The notes below the pieces were generated by a model that did not search any database, was not told where the DNA came from, and saw nothing but the letters and a program-made list of their open reading frames with translations. A stretch of 64,000 nucleotides of DNA from Pseudovibrio sp. Alg231-02 (GTDB lineage Bacteria; Pseudomonadota; Alphaproteobacteria; Rhizobiales; Stappiaceae). Shown piece by piece: positions 17,158 to 26,138 of the stretch. How positions within the stretch are numbered: the stretch's first letter is position 1; every line of letters starts with the position of its first letter. A program made the position numbers and the translations under genes. The stretch spans positions 124,001 to 188,000 of the forward strand of contig NZ_FREX01000005.1 of NCBI RefSeq assembly GCF_900143565.1, given 5' to 3'.

Positions 17158-18714
17158 ATGGCACAGCGCATTTTGATCGTAGATGACGATCCGGTCCAAC
17201 GACGCTTGCTGGAAGAAGCCGTAAAGCGGTTTGGGTACCGTTCTAAAAGCTGTGTCGATGGTCGCGAAGCGCTGGAAATCCTTACAGGAAGCGCCCAATC
17301 AGAAATCGATCTGGTCATCCTTGATCTGATGATGCCAGAAGTTGATGGCTTTCAGGTTCTGAAAGAAACCCGCGACGCTAAGAATGCAGTCCCTGTCATT
17401 GTTCAAACAGCCAACGGCAGCATCGAAACTGTTATCGAAGCAATGCGCGCTGGTGCACAGGATTTCGTTGTAAAGCCAAGCCGCCCTGAGCGCTTGCAGG
17501 TGTCCATCACCAACCTTCTCAAAGTTGCTACGCTGGAAGGCGAACTCACCCGCATCCGCAAACACACAGAAGGCACCCTCACCTTCGATAATATCGTCAC
17601 ACGTTCCGAGCCGATGGATCGTGTCCTGCGATTGGGCGAAAGAGCTGCCTCCTCCAACATTCCAATTCTCATCGAAGGCGAGTCTGGTGTCGGCAAAGAA
17701 CTGATCGCGCGCGCTATTCAAGGTTCCAGCGAGCGCCGATCCAAGCCGTTTGTCACCGTAAACTGTGGCGCTATTCCAGACCATCTGGTGGAATCTATTC
17801 TCTTTGGTCACGAGAAAGGTGCATTCACCGGCGCTGTCGATAAACACATGGGCAAGTTTCAGGAAGCCAGCGGCGGCACTCTCTTCTTAGACGAAGTCGG
17901 CGAGCTCCCACTGGAAGTACAGGTAAAACTCCTGCGCGCTCTGCAAGAGGGTGAAGTCGACCCAGTTGGTGCACGCAAGCCGATAAAAGTAGACTTCCGC
18001 CTGATCTCGGCAACAAACCGTCGTCTGATCGATCAGGTGAAAGAAGGTAAGTTCCGGGAAGATCTGTACTATCGCCTCAACGTCTTCCCAATCTGGATCC
18101 CACCCCTGCGAGATCGTAGTGAGGATATTCCTGAGCTTACTCGCCATTTTCTGGCGCGTTTTGCTGCAGAAGAAAGCAAGCCTCAAGTCACGGGCATCAC
18201 TTCTAACACGGTCAATATGCTTAAGAGTTATGACTGGCCTGGCAACATTCGCCAACTTGAAAACGCAGTATTCCGCGCCGTTGTCCTGTGCGATGGTCCA
18301 AGCCTGACATGCGATGACTTCCCGCAAATAGCTCAAGCGACTGATACGCCAATGAGTTACGCGGCAGCACCGCCTGCCGGAAACAAAGAAGCGCAAGCTG
18401 ACGTCTATTCTTCATCCCTAAGTGTAGCGAGTAAATGGGAGGAACAGCAGGACGAACGATTTCTTCAGGTCGAAGCCGTTTCAGCCTTCGACGCGGAGCA
18501 ACCTCCCTTTGGATACATGCGTTCACTCGATGGCGAAGGCCACGTGCGTACGCTCATCAGTGTTGAAGAGGAAATGATCCGGACAGCGATCTCCCATTAC
18601 GGAGGCCGTATGACCGAGGTTGCTAAGCGTTTGGGCATCGGGCGCTCAACGCTTTATCGCAAGCTGAAGGAATACGGTCTGGAAGAAACTCCGGAAAGCA
18701 AAACTGCGCACTAA
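17158..18714 (+). CDS. NtrC-family sigma-54-dependent response regulator
   Basis: A 518-residue activator from ATG 17158 (AAGGG 7 bases upstream); the longer frame from 17095 lacks a site. Domains: receiver 1-120 with phospho-acceptor Asp56 (VILDLMMPE); AAA+ domain about 150-375 with Walker A GESGVGKE, the sigma-54 contact loop GAFTGA and Walker B LFLDEVGEL; a linker; and a C-terminal Fis-type helix-turn-helix (TEVAKRLGIGRSTLYRKLKE). No histidine kinase gene is adjacent, so it is an orphan regulator here. Targets unknown. Confidence 0.93.
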   Translation: MAQRILIVDDDPVQRRLLEEAVKRFGYRSKSCVDGREALEILTGSAQSEIDLVILDLMMPEVDGFQVLKETRDAKNAVPVIVQTANGSIETVIEAMRAGAQDFVVKPSRPERLQVSITNLLKVATLEGELTRIRKHTEGTLTFDNIVTRSEPMDRVLRLGERAASSNIPILIEGESGVGKELIARAIQGSSERRSKPFVTVNCGAIPDHLVESILFGHEKGAFTGAVDKHMGKFQEASGGTLFLDEVGELPLEVQVKLLRALQEGEVDPVGARKPIKVDFRLISATNRRLIDQVKEGKFREDLYYRLNVFPIWIPPLRDRSEDIPELTRHFLARFAAEESKPQVTGITSNTVNMLKSYDWPGNIRQLENAVFRAVVLCDGPSLTCDDFPQIAQATDTPMSYAAAPPAGNKEAQADVYSSSLSVASKWEEQQDERFLQVEAVSAFDAEQPPFGYMRSLDGEGHVRTLISVEEEMIRTAISHYGGRMTEVAKRLGIGRSTLYRKLKEYGLEETPESKTAH

Positions 18715-19000
18715 AGCTCAGTTTGCTGGATGGTTAGAAGCTAATGGGTAAGTCTCACGCAAGCCACAGGCGCGCGTGCATCTCAAGAAATCGATAAAGC
18801 ATAGCGACTAACAAAAAACCGTGGGTTTAAGTTCATATCACTGATCCTTGAATTTAAAACATCGCGCTGTCGTGCTATCTCAAAACGCATTAGTGTATAT
18901 GCGTAATAAATATAAGTTTGGGCAAAACAACACTCTTAATTTTTTGGGCATTCTTCTTGTGCCTATAAAGATCAAAGAGTTATCAGGTGGGTAGTCATAA
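18715..19000. other. spacer before the L,D-transpeptidase gene
   Basis: A+T-rich non-coding stretch. A TATAAAG at about 18964-18970 could be a -10 element for the next gene, but I see no good -35 at the right spacing. No terminator hairpin was recognised after the response regulator. Confidence 0.4.
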
Positions 19001-20653
19001 ATGTTTGGTAGAACGAGCACATCAGCATTGCTCGCAGGGGCAGTTATTGCGCTTTCGTCAACTATGTATTCTGCGCAAGCGGCAATTCCTGACAATTTTG
19101 ACGAGCAGCTCGAGCAAGTAAACCTCGCTCAGTCAAATCCTGTTGCGCAGGAAATTCAGCAGGCGCTTAGCAAAAAACACCGCCGCCAGAACTTTCATGC
19201 AAAACGCGAAGCAGCAGCTGCAAAACTGTTCTATGAAAACAGAAGCTTCCAGCCTGCCTGGATCCTGAAAGGCAAGCTCTCCACCAGCGCTTTGTCCGTT
19301 ATGGAAATTCTGCAATCAGCCGATAAAGAAGGCCTGCACGCCGCCGACTACCCGGTGCCAGCAGCAGGCTTCAATGCAGATGGCAAAGCAACCCCAGAGC
19401 AAATCGCGGAAGCAGAACTTGAGCTGACCCATTCGATCCTCAAATACGCAGAGGATGCTCAGGCAGGCCGCGTCAGCCCCTATGCGATTTCGGAGGACAT
19501 TACCCTTCGTCCGGAAAGGCCAGACCCGATTGAAGCGCTGACATCCATAGCGCACTCGGTTGCTCCGGCAAAAACTCTTGCGGCCTTCAACCCTCCGCAT
19601 CCAGAATACAAAGCGCTGAAAAAGCAGCTAGCCGAACTAAGAGAACACACTGAAAGTGGCAGCCTTGAAGAGCAAGTTGTCATTCCAGCCGGCAAAGTCC
19701 TGAAACTTGGAGTAAAAAGCTCCCGCGTCGCCGTTCTTCGCGAACGCCTGAGCGTTCCGACAGTTGAATCTCAGATGAACGTCTATACGCAAGATCTGGC
19801 TTATGCCGTTGAAGCCTTCCAGGCTGCAAACGGTCTTCATCCAGATGGTGCGGTTGGCCCACGCACACTGCTTGCCCTCAATGGGCGCGTTAGCGGTGAC
19901 CCAATCAATGACGTTATTGCAAACATGGAACGCTGGCGCTGGATGCCGCGCGAGCTGGGCGAAACCCATCTGCGCGTGAATATTCCAGAGTTCATGGTTC
20001 GTTTGAACATGGATGGCTTTGTTCTTTATGAGACCCGCGTCGTTGTTGGAAAACGCTCCAACAAAACACCGGTCTTTTCAGACAAGATGCAGCATGTGAT
20101 CGTAAATCCATACTGGAACGTCCCATATTCCATCGCTTCAAAAGAACTTTTGCCGGAACTGCGCGCAAGCAACCCACAAAGCTACCTGCAAAAGGGCAAC
20201 TACGAGATCGTGTATGGCGGCAAGATCGTTGATCCTCGCCGTGTGAACTGGGATGCCGTGACCTTCAAGCAGATCCGCATCCGTCAGCGCCCAGGTCGCG
20301 GCAACGCGCTTGGCAAAATCAAGTTCATGTTCCCAAACAAACACAACGTCTACTTGCACGACACACCGTCCAAGTCGCTGTTCAACCGGTCTGAGCGCGC
20401 GTTCTCTCACGGCTGTGTCCGCGTGCAGAACCCGTTTGAGTTTGCTGACGCCTTGATGGCCACGCAAAACACGATGACGGGTAATTACATCCGCTCACTT
20501 GTCGGCAAGAAGCAGACCCAGGTGAATTTGCAAAGGGATATCCCGGTGCATATCTCCTACTTCACCGCATTTGTGGATGAAGCTGGAAAGCTGCAAAGAC
20601 GTCCGGATATCTACGGACATAACCAGGCGACGATCGACGCTCTGAATCTTTAA
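19001..20653 (+). CDS. L,D-transpeptidase family protein (YcbB-like)
   Basis: A 550-residue periplasmic peptidoglycan enzyme. Signal peptide at 1-27 (cleavage near SAQA). A scaffold region follows, then a PG_binding_1 domain (about 225-290, EAFQAANGLHPDGAVGPRT), then the YkuD catalytic domain (about 310-480) with motif FSHGCVRVQNP and catalytic Cys472. Architecture and length match YcbB/LdtD, which makes 3-3 cross-links. AGGTGGG precedes the ATG. The following gene also encodes a peptidoglycan-type peptidase. Confidence 0.92.
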   Translation: MFGRTSTSALLAGAVIALSSTMYSAQAAIPDNFDEQLEQVNLAQSNPVAQEIQQALSKKHRRQNFHAKREAAAAKLFYENRSFQPAWILKGKLSTSALSVMEILQSADKEGLHAADYPVPAAGFNADGKATPEQIAEAELELTHSILKYAEDAQAGRVSPYAISEDITLRPERPDPIEALTSIAHSVAPAKTLAAFNPPHPEYKALKKQLAELREHTESGSLEEQVVIPAGKVLKLGVKSSRVAVLRERLSVPTVESQMNVYTQDLAYAVEAFQAANGLHPDGAVGPRTLLALNGRVSGDPINDVIANMERWRWMPRELGETHLRVNIPEFMVRLNMDGFVLYETRVVVGKRSNKTPVFSDKMQHVIVNPYWNVPYSIASKELLPELRASNPQSYLQKGNYEIVYGGKIVDPRRVNWDAVTFKQIRIRQRPGRGNALGKIKFMFPNKHNVYLHDTPSKSLFNRSERAFSHGCVRVQNPFEFADALMATQNTMTGNYIRSLVGKKQTQVNLQRDIPVHISYFTAFVDEAGKLQRRPDIYGHNQATIDALNL

Positions 20654-20896
20654 AATTGTCACTATCCACATGTATCCACAGTAATATGACGACTTATGCG
20701 TGCGGATTCGCGCGCATTTGTCGCATGTAAATAGCGGATTCTGGCAAAAAACTTGGATTGTTGCCGTGAAGTCACTAGTTCGCGTTAATTGTAACTAAAG
20801 TAAAGGCTCATTAACCTTGTCCGCACTAGATAAAGAGGTGGGGCTCTGGGGTAAGGTTTTAGCCGATAACGCGAAAGCGAGATTCAATTGCGTGAC

Positions 20897-22588
20897 ATGA
20901 TTGCATTCGGGCGCTCGGACTTTGGTAAACGTCTGCCTGGCATTTCAATGCTGGTCGCAGCGGTTCTTTGTGCGCTCTTCCTCACCTCAATTGCTTCGGC
21001 CGGTGCGAGCACACGCACGCTCAAGCTGTACTTCACCCACACGAAAGAGCGGGCGGAAATTACCTTCAAGCGGAATGGCCGCTATGACAAAGAAGGCCTT
21101 CGCAAGCTCAATAATTTCCTTCGGGATTGGCGCCAAAAAGAGCCAACGAAAATGGATCCTGAACTGTTTGACCTCATCTGGGAAGTGTACCAGAAAGCAG
21201 GCACAAGCAAGTACATCCATGTTGTCTCAGCTTACCGGTCGCCTAAAACCAACAACATGCTCCGTAAGCGCTCCAGTGGTGTGGCTAAAAACAGCCAGCA
21301 CACCAGAGGCCGCGCAATGGACTTCTTCATTCCCGGTGTAAGCACAGCCAAACTACGTGCACTTGGTTTGCGCCAGCATGTTGGCGGCGTTGGCTACTAC
21401 CCGCGCTCAAACACGCCGTTTGTTCACATGGACACTGGCTCTGTGCGCCATTGGCCACGCATGAGTCGCTCTCAACTGGCAAAGGTATTTCCAAAGGGTG
21501 ACACCATTCACGTCCCTTCCGATGGAAAACCTATGGCGCGTTACAAGCAGACACTTGCTGCTGTAAAACGGAAAGACTCAGGCCGCTCAACCAGCGTTGC
21601 CAGTCGTTCCACGTCATCATCAAAAGCAAGTGCCCGGGCAAGTTCGTCCAACAGTGGTGGAAGCTTCTTCTCGCGCCTGTTCAGCAATTCAGGCAGTAAC
21701 GAAGGAAGCAAACCGGCACCAACTCCGGCAACAAAAGCACCAAAAGCGCGTGAGCCAGATCCAAGCCGCCGGGTAGAAACCGAGTTCAACGCTATTCCGC
21801 AGCCTAAAGTGGCGTTGCTGGCAACTCAGCCAGCAGCAAGCCCGGTTCCAGAAGCAGCCTCACCTGCTGTTTTGGCTTCAGCAACACCATATGCAAAGCC
21901 ACAGGATGAGAGTGAGGCTACGCCTGCACCAACGGAGCAGAATCTCAATCTGTTTGCCTCCGCTCGTCCGCGCATAAAACCGCAACAAATCCTTCAGGTC
22001 GCCGCTTTGCCGGCGGCCACCCCTGCAGCTCAAAAGCGGGCTCAAGTCATTCCACCAAAAGTGGAAACACCGAAGGATGGCATTGCAGCGATCATTGCAG
22101 CAACTGGCGAGCAAACACCTGATAGCCTGCGTCCTCTTGTAGGCGCACAGCTTGCCTACGCCTCTCCTGCCGCGACTGCAGATCTACCAAAGAGCAAGTT
22201 CAACAAAAAAACTGCGCTCTCCGCACAGGCACTCTTCGCAGAGCAGCGTCTGCCAGATTTAATTCCGAAATCACAACCAGCTCAACAGACTGTTGTGACA
22301 AAGGCCCCGGCCTACGGATCACCGTTGGTAGGTTTCCATTCAGCTCCAGAGCCAAACGCAGTGCTGATGCTTGATCCAACATGGACAGCAAGAAACCGTC
22401 GTACCATCACGATGCAGCACCCGGACCAGAACCAACTGGCAGTTCTGATGAGCCCTGTAACAACGGTTTTAAAGAACGCTCTGACCCAAACGCCATATCG
22501 CTCAATTCGCAAACGGATCAACCGCGGATCAGCAATCGCATGGCTGGACTCAATCTACACAGGCGAGATGAAAGTCTCCTCCAGATAG
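20897..22588 (+). CDS. DUF882/YcbK-like M15 peptidase with a long Ala/Pro/Ser tail
   Basis: A 563-residue exported protein from ATG 20897; a TTG three codons earlier is the alternative. Signal segment at about 15-37. The M15A/DUF882 domain (about 40-210) shows VVSAYRSPKTNN, SQHTRGRAMDF (zinc His and Asp) and GGVGYYPRSNTPFVHMDTG (third zinc His). Homologues cleave peptidoglycan peptides. A low-complexity tail of about 340 residues rich in Ala, Pro and Ser follows, and the extreme C-terminus is basic. The 235-bp spacer from the L,D-transpeptidase suggests a shared function rather than strict co-transcription. Confidence 0.88.
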   Translation: MIAFGRSDFGKRLPGISMLVAAVLCALFLTSIASAGASTRTLKLYFTHTKERAEITFKRNGRYDKEGLRKLNNFLRDWRQKEPTKMDPELFDLIWEVYQKAGTSKYIHVVSAYRSPKTNNMLRKRSSGVAKNSQHTRGRAMDFFIPGVSTAKLRALGLRQHVGGVGYYPRSNTPFVHMDTGSVRHWPRMSRSQLAKVFPKGDTIHVPSDGKPMARYKQTLAAVKRKDSGRSTSVASRSTSSSKASARASSSNSGGSFFSRLFSNSGSNEGSKPAPTPATKAPKAREPDPSRRVETEFNAIPQPKVALLATQPAASPVPEAASPAVLASATPYAKPQDESEATPAPTEQNLNLFASARPRIKPQQILQVAALPAATPAAQKRAQVIPPKVETPKDGIAAIIAATGEQTPDSLRPLVGAQLAYASPAATADLPKSKFNKKTALSAQALFAEQRLPDLIPKSQPAQQTVVTKAPAYGSPLVGFHSAPEPNAVLMLDPTWTARNRRTITMQHPDQNQLAVLMSPVTTVLKNALTQTPYRSIRKRINRGSAIAWLDSIYTGEMKVSSR

Positions 22589-22616
22589 GCATCACGTTGT
22601 AATGAATGCTCGTCAG

Positions 22617-22636
22617 CACGGCATCAAAATGCCGTG
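22617..22636 (+). other. hairpin after the DUF882 gene
   Basis: CACGGCAT (22617-22624) pairs with ATGCCGTG (22629-22636). It lacks a T run, so it is a possible 3' stabiliser rather than a proven terminator. Confidence 0.4.
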
Positions 22637-22736
22637 GAAGCACTCGCCTTGTCCTCAGCTAGCTCAGCCTTAACCAACAAAGCCAATCAGCACTGCCTGT
22701 TCAGGCGCTGCTCAACCACGCTCTCCTTGCAAGCAC

Positions 22737-22767
22737 AAAAAAGGCCCCTCACCGCAGTAAGGAGCCT
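22737..22767 (-). terminator. intrinsic terminator of gapR
   Basis: On the minus strand AGGCTCCT (22767-22760) pairs with AGGGGCCT (22749-22742), followed by six T residues. It lies 67 bases after the gapR stop. Confidence 0.8.
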
Positions 22768-22833
22768 CTTTGAGAATTCGTGCTAACAAGCAGCTCGCGC
22801 ATACACACGCGTTGCTCTCACCAGTTGGAGCGC

Positions 22834-23100
22834 TTATGCGTCTTCCATTACTGGGCCAGCCATGCCGAGTGCATGCAGGTAAAGATCGAGGATTGCCTCT
22901 TCTTCTTCACGCTCATGCGGCTTACGCTTACGCAAAGAAACGATTTTGCGCATCACCTTCACGTCAAAGCCGTTACCCTTAGATTCCGCGTAAACATCCT
23001 TGATGTCGTCCGCGATAACTTTTTTCTCTTCTTCAAGACGTTCAATACGTTCAATAAATGCGCGCAGCTGATCTGCTGCTACACCACCGGCATCTGACAT
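22834..23100 (-). CDS. gapR: GapR-family DNA-binding protein (DUF2312)
   Basis: An 88-residue, highly charged, mostly helical protein of the DUF2312 family. It contains [19 protein letters not shown] and [20 protein letters not shown], as in Caulobacter GapR, a nucleoid-associated protein that encircles overtwisted AT-rich DNA and assists replication and transcription. AAGGTGG precedes the ATG. Monocistronic with its own terminator. Confidence 0.93.
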   Translation of the reverse strand: MSDAGGVAADQLRAFIERIERLEEEKKVIADDIKDVYAESKGNGFDVKVMRKIVSLRKRKPHEREEEEAILDLYLHALGMAGPVMEDA

Positions 23101-23324
23101 ATGAAATCCACCTTACGTTCGTGCGAAACACCATTAACCTTGTTGTCTTGCTGCCAGAACTGAGCACACGGGTCAACCGTTCACGACCTCTTTTCAGCAA
23201 CCTTTACAGGTTCTGGGGGATGAACTGAATTTCAATGGGAATATAAAACAGCTGCCTCAATTGCCGCACAATCTATTGGCACTCACCTGACGGAAATTCA
23301 CCTTAGCATTGTGGCCTGTTTTCT

Positions 23325-23349
23325 CTATCTGACATTCATTGTCAGGTAG
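23325..23349. repeat. inverted repeat
   Basis: CTATCTGACA (23325-23334) and TGTCAGGTAG (23340-23349) are complementary with one G-T pair, around a 5-base loop. Could be an operator or an RNA hairpin. Confidence 0.5.
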
Positions 23350-23659
23350 CCTCTACAGGTTGCCATAAAAATAGGTGCCGCTACGTACGCATTGATACCG
23401 CAGTCAAAACATACACACAATTGTCCAAAGATAAATCTGCGCGACAAATTCGCCATCTAAATATATCAGTGAACCAGCCTACTAACTAAAAGTCTTCACT
23501 CGGAAATTTAAGATAACAAATTCGCGATTTCCATTCAGCGGAACATTTGCCTCAATCAAAACCCGACAAAGTGTCGCAGCATCAAGAAACAACTTTCGGC
23601 TCCGCTACGTAATACGAGTTTTGCTAATCTCCTGATGCTCATTATTGAGCGGTTCAAAC

Positions 23660-23673
23660 CGGACAATTGTCCG
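23660..23673. promoter_or_regulatory. perfect 14-bp palindrome, candidate operator
   Basis: CGGACAATTGTCCG is a perfect palindrome. Ten of its bases (ACAATTGTCC) recur at 23417-23426, about 240 bp upstream in the same spacer. Such symmetry is typical of TetR/MarR-type binding sites; no cognate regulator is adjacent. Confidence 0.4.
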
Positions 23674-24093
23674 AAATGATGTTTATCTCTTTGTCTTATC
23701 TTTCAAAAAATCACAGCCAAAAAAGGGAGGAACTGTGGGAGGTAACACTGTTTTTTGGCTTTTCGCTTGATTCCATGTAGAACTCAGGCCAATAAAGATA
23801 TTCAGATTCCTAGAGGTAAGGTCCGACTTTTGGATCATATTTCAAATGTTGACGGGGGTCGTCCACACTCATCCAGAGTAAGGGTGGCGCAACCAAAGCA
23901 TGACATGTCGGGTTTAAGCCAATTCATCATCCTGCCGTTTTTGCATGGTCAATGGTGAGCTGGGGCAACGTTCTTTACTCAGAACAACCTGTATTACCCT
24001 TTAGTCGTGCTCGAAATCACGTCGGCCATGGGCTGAACCACGTTGACAAGGGCATCAACTGAACGCATTAAACTGCCGTTTGTAGCTGTACAT

Positions 24094-24588
24094 ATGACTG
24101 TTATGAGAACATCCAGAAACGACTTCGCATCTGCTGTAATAAACCGTTTTCGGAAAAATTCACTGGCTCTTGCCTGTGTTGCTTTTGGAGTTCTGAGCTT
24201 TCAGCAGATCCCCTCTGCTAAAGCGGACTTTCGTGCATGCAATAAGACCGAAAGCACAGTTAACATCGCAATAGGCTACCGCGATGGCGCCGATTGGATC
24301 ACCGAAGGATGGTGGACCATCGACAAAAACACCTGCGACACACTGGTGTCCGGGGATTTGGCGTCACGCTACTATTACTTGTACGCAGTACAAACGGATC
24401 AAAATGGCGAATGGGATGGCAAGGCGTATATGTGTGTACGTCAAAAAAAGTTCACCATTCGCGGTATAGAAGACTGTGTCGCTCGCGGTTATGAGCGAAC
24501 AGGTTTCTTTGAAATAGATACAGGCGAGCAAAGCAGCTGGACGGTCCAGCTGACGGAGCCGGTAGAGCAAGGAACAGGTGGACGATGA
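24094..24588 (+). CDS. DUF1036 secreted protein
   Basis: A 164-residue exported protein of the DUF1036 family, widely found in front of pyruvate kinase in Hyphomicrobiales. Signal peptide at about 18-45. The mature part has FRACNKTESTVNIAIGYRDG and four cysteines (ACNK, NTCD, YMCV and EDCV) likely in disulphides. ATG 24094 and 24103 are both possible; neither has a good ribosome-binding site, and a TTG at 24043 is less likely. The stop overlaps the pyk start (ATGA), so translation is coupled. Function unknown. Confidence 0.8.
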   Translation: MTVMRTSRNDFASAVINRFRKNSLALACVAFGVLSFQQIPSAKADFRACNKTESTVNIAIGYRDGADWITEGWWTIDKNTCDTLVSGDLASRYYYLYAVQTDQNGEWDGKAYMCVRQKKFTIRGIEDCVARGYERTGFFEIDTGEQSSWTVQLTEPVEQGTGGR

Positions 24589-26015
24589 AGCGTAATAGAC
24601 GGGTCAAAATTCTAGCAACTCTCGGCCCGGCGTCTTCCGAAAAAGAAGCAATCAAAAAGCTATGGCTTGCAGGTGCAGATGTTTTCCGCATCAACATGAG
24701 CCATTCCTCCCACGAAGTTCTCAACAATTTGGTTGGTCGCATCCGCGAAGTAGAAGCAGAAGTAGGCCGTCCAATCGGCATTCTCGCTGACTTGCAGGGT
24801 CCTAAACTGCGCGTTGGCACTTTCGCAGATGACGCAAAGCCAATTCTAGAAAATGGCGCAACCTTTGTTGTAGACGCAAACGACGCTCCAGGTGACGCAT
24901 CCCGCGTATACCTCCCACACCCAGAAATTCTTGGCAGCCTCGAAGTTGGCCACCGCCTTCTTGTAGATGATGGCAAAGTTTGCCTGCGTGTAACTGAAGC
25001 GTCTCCACAGCGCTGCGTGACCACTGTTGAAGTGGGCGGTAAGATCTCTAACCGTAAAGGCGTTTCTGTTCCAGATACAGAGATCCCTGTTGGTGCATTG
25101 ACCGAAAAAGACCGCGCAGATCTCCTTGCAGCTCTCGATGCAAAAGTTGACTGGGTCGCACTGTCCTTCGTACAGCGTCCAGAAGACCTCATCGAAGTTC
25201 GCAACACCACTCAGGGCCGCGTTGGCGTTCTGGCAAAAATCGAGAAGCCTCAGGCAATTGATCGTCTCTCTGAGATCATCGAGCTGTCCGATGCAATCAT
25301 GGTTGCCCGTGGTGACCTTGGCGTTGAAATGCCACTTGAGCAGGTTCCAGGCCTTCAGAAGCGTATGATCCGCGCATGCCGCAAAGCTGGTAAGCCAGTT
25401 GTTGTTGCAACGCAGATGCTTGAAAGCATGATCACGTCTCCGGTGCCAACCCGCGCAGAAGTTTCTGACGTGGCAAATGCAGTGTTTGAAGGTGCGGACG
25501 CAGTGATGCTTTCCGCTGAATCAGCTGCAGGTGACTTCCCGACAGAAGCCGTTACAACCATGGACAAAATCGCCGTGGAAGTTGAGCAGGACGAGAACTA
25601 CCGTTCCATCATCCACGCTCAACGTACAGAACCAGAAGCAACCGGCGCTGACGCAATCACTGCTGCAGCTCACCAAGTCGCTGAAACTTTGGATCTGGCA
25701 GCGATTATTTCCTACACCGCATCTGGTGGTACAGCACTGCGCGCATCCCGCGAGCGCCCTGCAACACCAATCATTGCGTTCTCTCCTGAAATCTCCACAG
25801 TTCGTCGTCTGACCATCGGTTGGGGTCTGCACTGTGTGGCCAATCAGGATGCTGCGACTGAGGAAGACCTCATCGACCGCGCATGCTGTCTTGCAAACAC
25901 CGAAGGTTTTGCAAAGCCAGGTCAGCGCGTTCTGGTTTCCGCTGGTGTTCCATTCGGCACCCCAGGTTCCACAAACATGCTGCGTATCGCATTCGTGGGC
26001 TCCAAAGACGCTTAA
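24585..26015 (+). CDS. pyk: pyruvate kinase
   Basis: A 476-residue glycolytic enzyme converting phosphoenolpyruvate and ADP to pyruvate and ATP. Present are the N-terminal KILATLGPAS, FRINMSHSS, the catalytic-Lys segment VLAKIEKPQAI and the Mg/K-binding MVARGDLGVEMP, followed by the C-terminal allosteric domain. AGGTGGACG just upstream gives a ribosome-binding site inside the DUF1036 gene. A strong terminator follows. Confidence 0.97.
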   Translation: MKRNRRVKILATLGPASSEKEAIKKLWLAGADVFRINMSHSSHEVLNNLVGRIREVEAEVGRPIGILADLQGPKLRVGTFADDAKPILENGATFVVDANDAPGDASRVYLPHPEILGSLEVGHRLLVDDGKVCLRVTEASPQRCVTTVEVGGKISNRKGVSVPDTEIPVGALTEKDRADLLAALDAKVDWVALSFVQRPEDLIEVRNTTQGRVGVLAKIEKPQAIDRLSEIIELSDAIMVARGDLGVEMPLEQVPGLQKRMIRACRKAGKPVVVATQMLESMITSPVPTRAEVSDVANAVFEGADAVMLSAESAAGDFPTEAVTTMDKIAVEVEQDENYRSIIHAQRTEPEATGADAITAAAHQVAETLDLAAIISYTASGGTALRASRERPATPIIAFSPEISTVRRLTIGWGLHCVANQDAATEEDLIDRACCLANTEGFAKPGQRVLVSAGVPFGTPGSTNMLRIAFVGSKDA

Positions 26016-26043
26016 GTCGTCAAAGAACACATCTTAAAGCAAT

Positions 26044-26079
26044 AAAAAGCCCGTGATTTCGTATCACGGGCTTTTTTCT
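26044..26079 (+). terminator. intrinsic terminator of pyk
   Basis: AAAAAGCCCGTGAT (26044-26057) pairs perfectly with ATCACGGGCTTTTT (26063-26076) around a 5-base loop, and the T run continues. Confidence 0.92.
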
Positions 26080-26138
26080 TTCAATCGATTAAATGGGCTT
26101 GCTCCAACGCAACGAACTTCACAAAACACATCCTTGCT

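Larger units (their letters stand above)
23101..24093. other. long non-coding region between gapR and the DUF1036 gene
   Basis: About one kilobase without a supported gene. It holds two listed palindromes and a second copy of the ACAATTGTCC half. A 67-codon frame (23755-23958, +) starts at TTG and has no recognisable content. The region is A+T-richer than its neighbours. It could contain the gapR promoter, a small RNA or a decayed gene. Confidence 0.5.

Noticed and set aside
20888..20896. TTG start of the DUF882 gene
   Set aside because: The ATG three codons later is a more likely start, and no ribosome-binding site favours the TTG.
23755..23958. 67-codon frame in the gapR spacer
   Set aside because: TTG start without a ribosome-binding site and no recognisable sequence.
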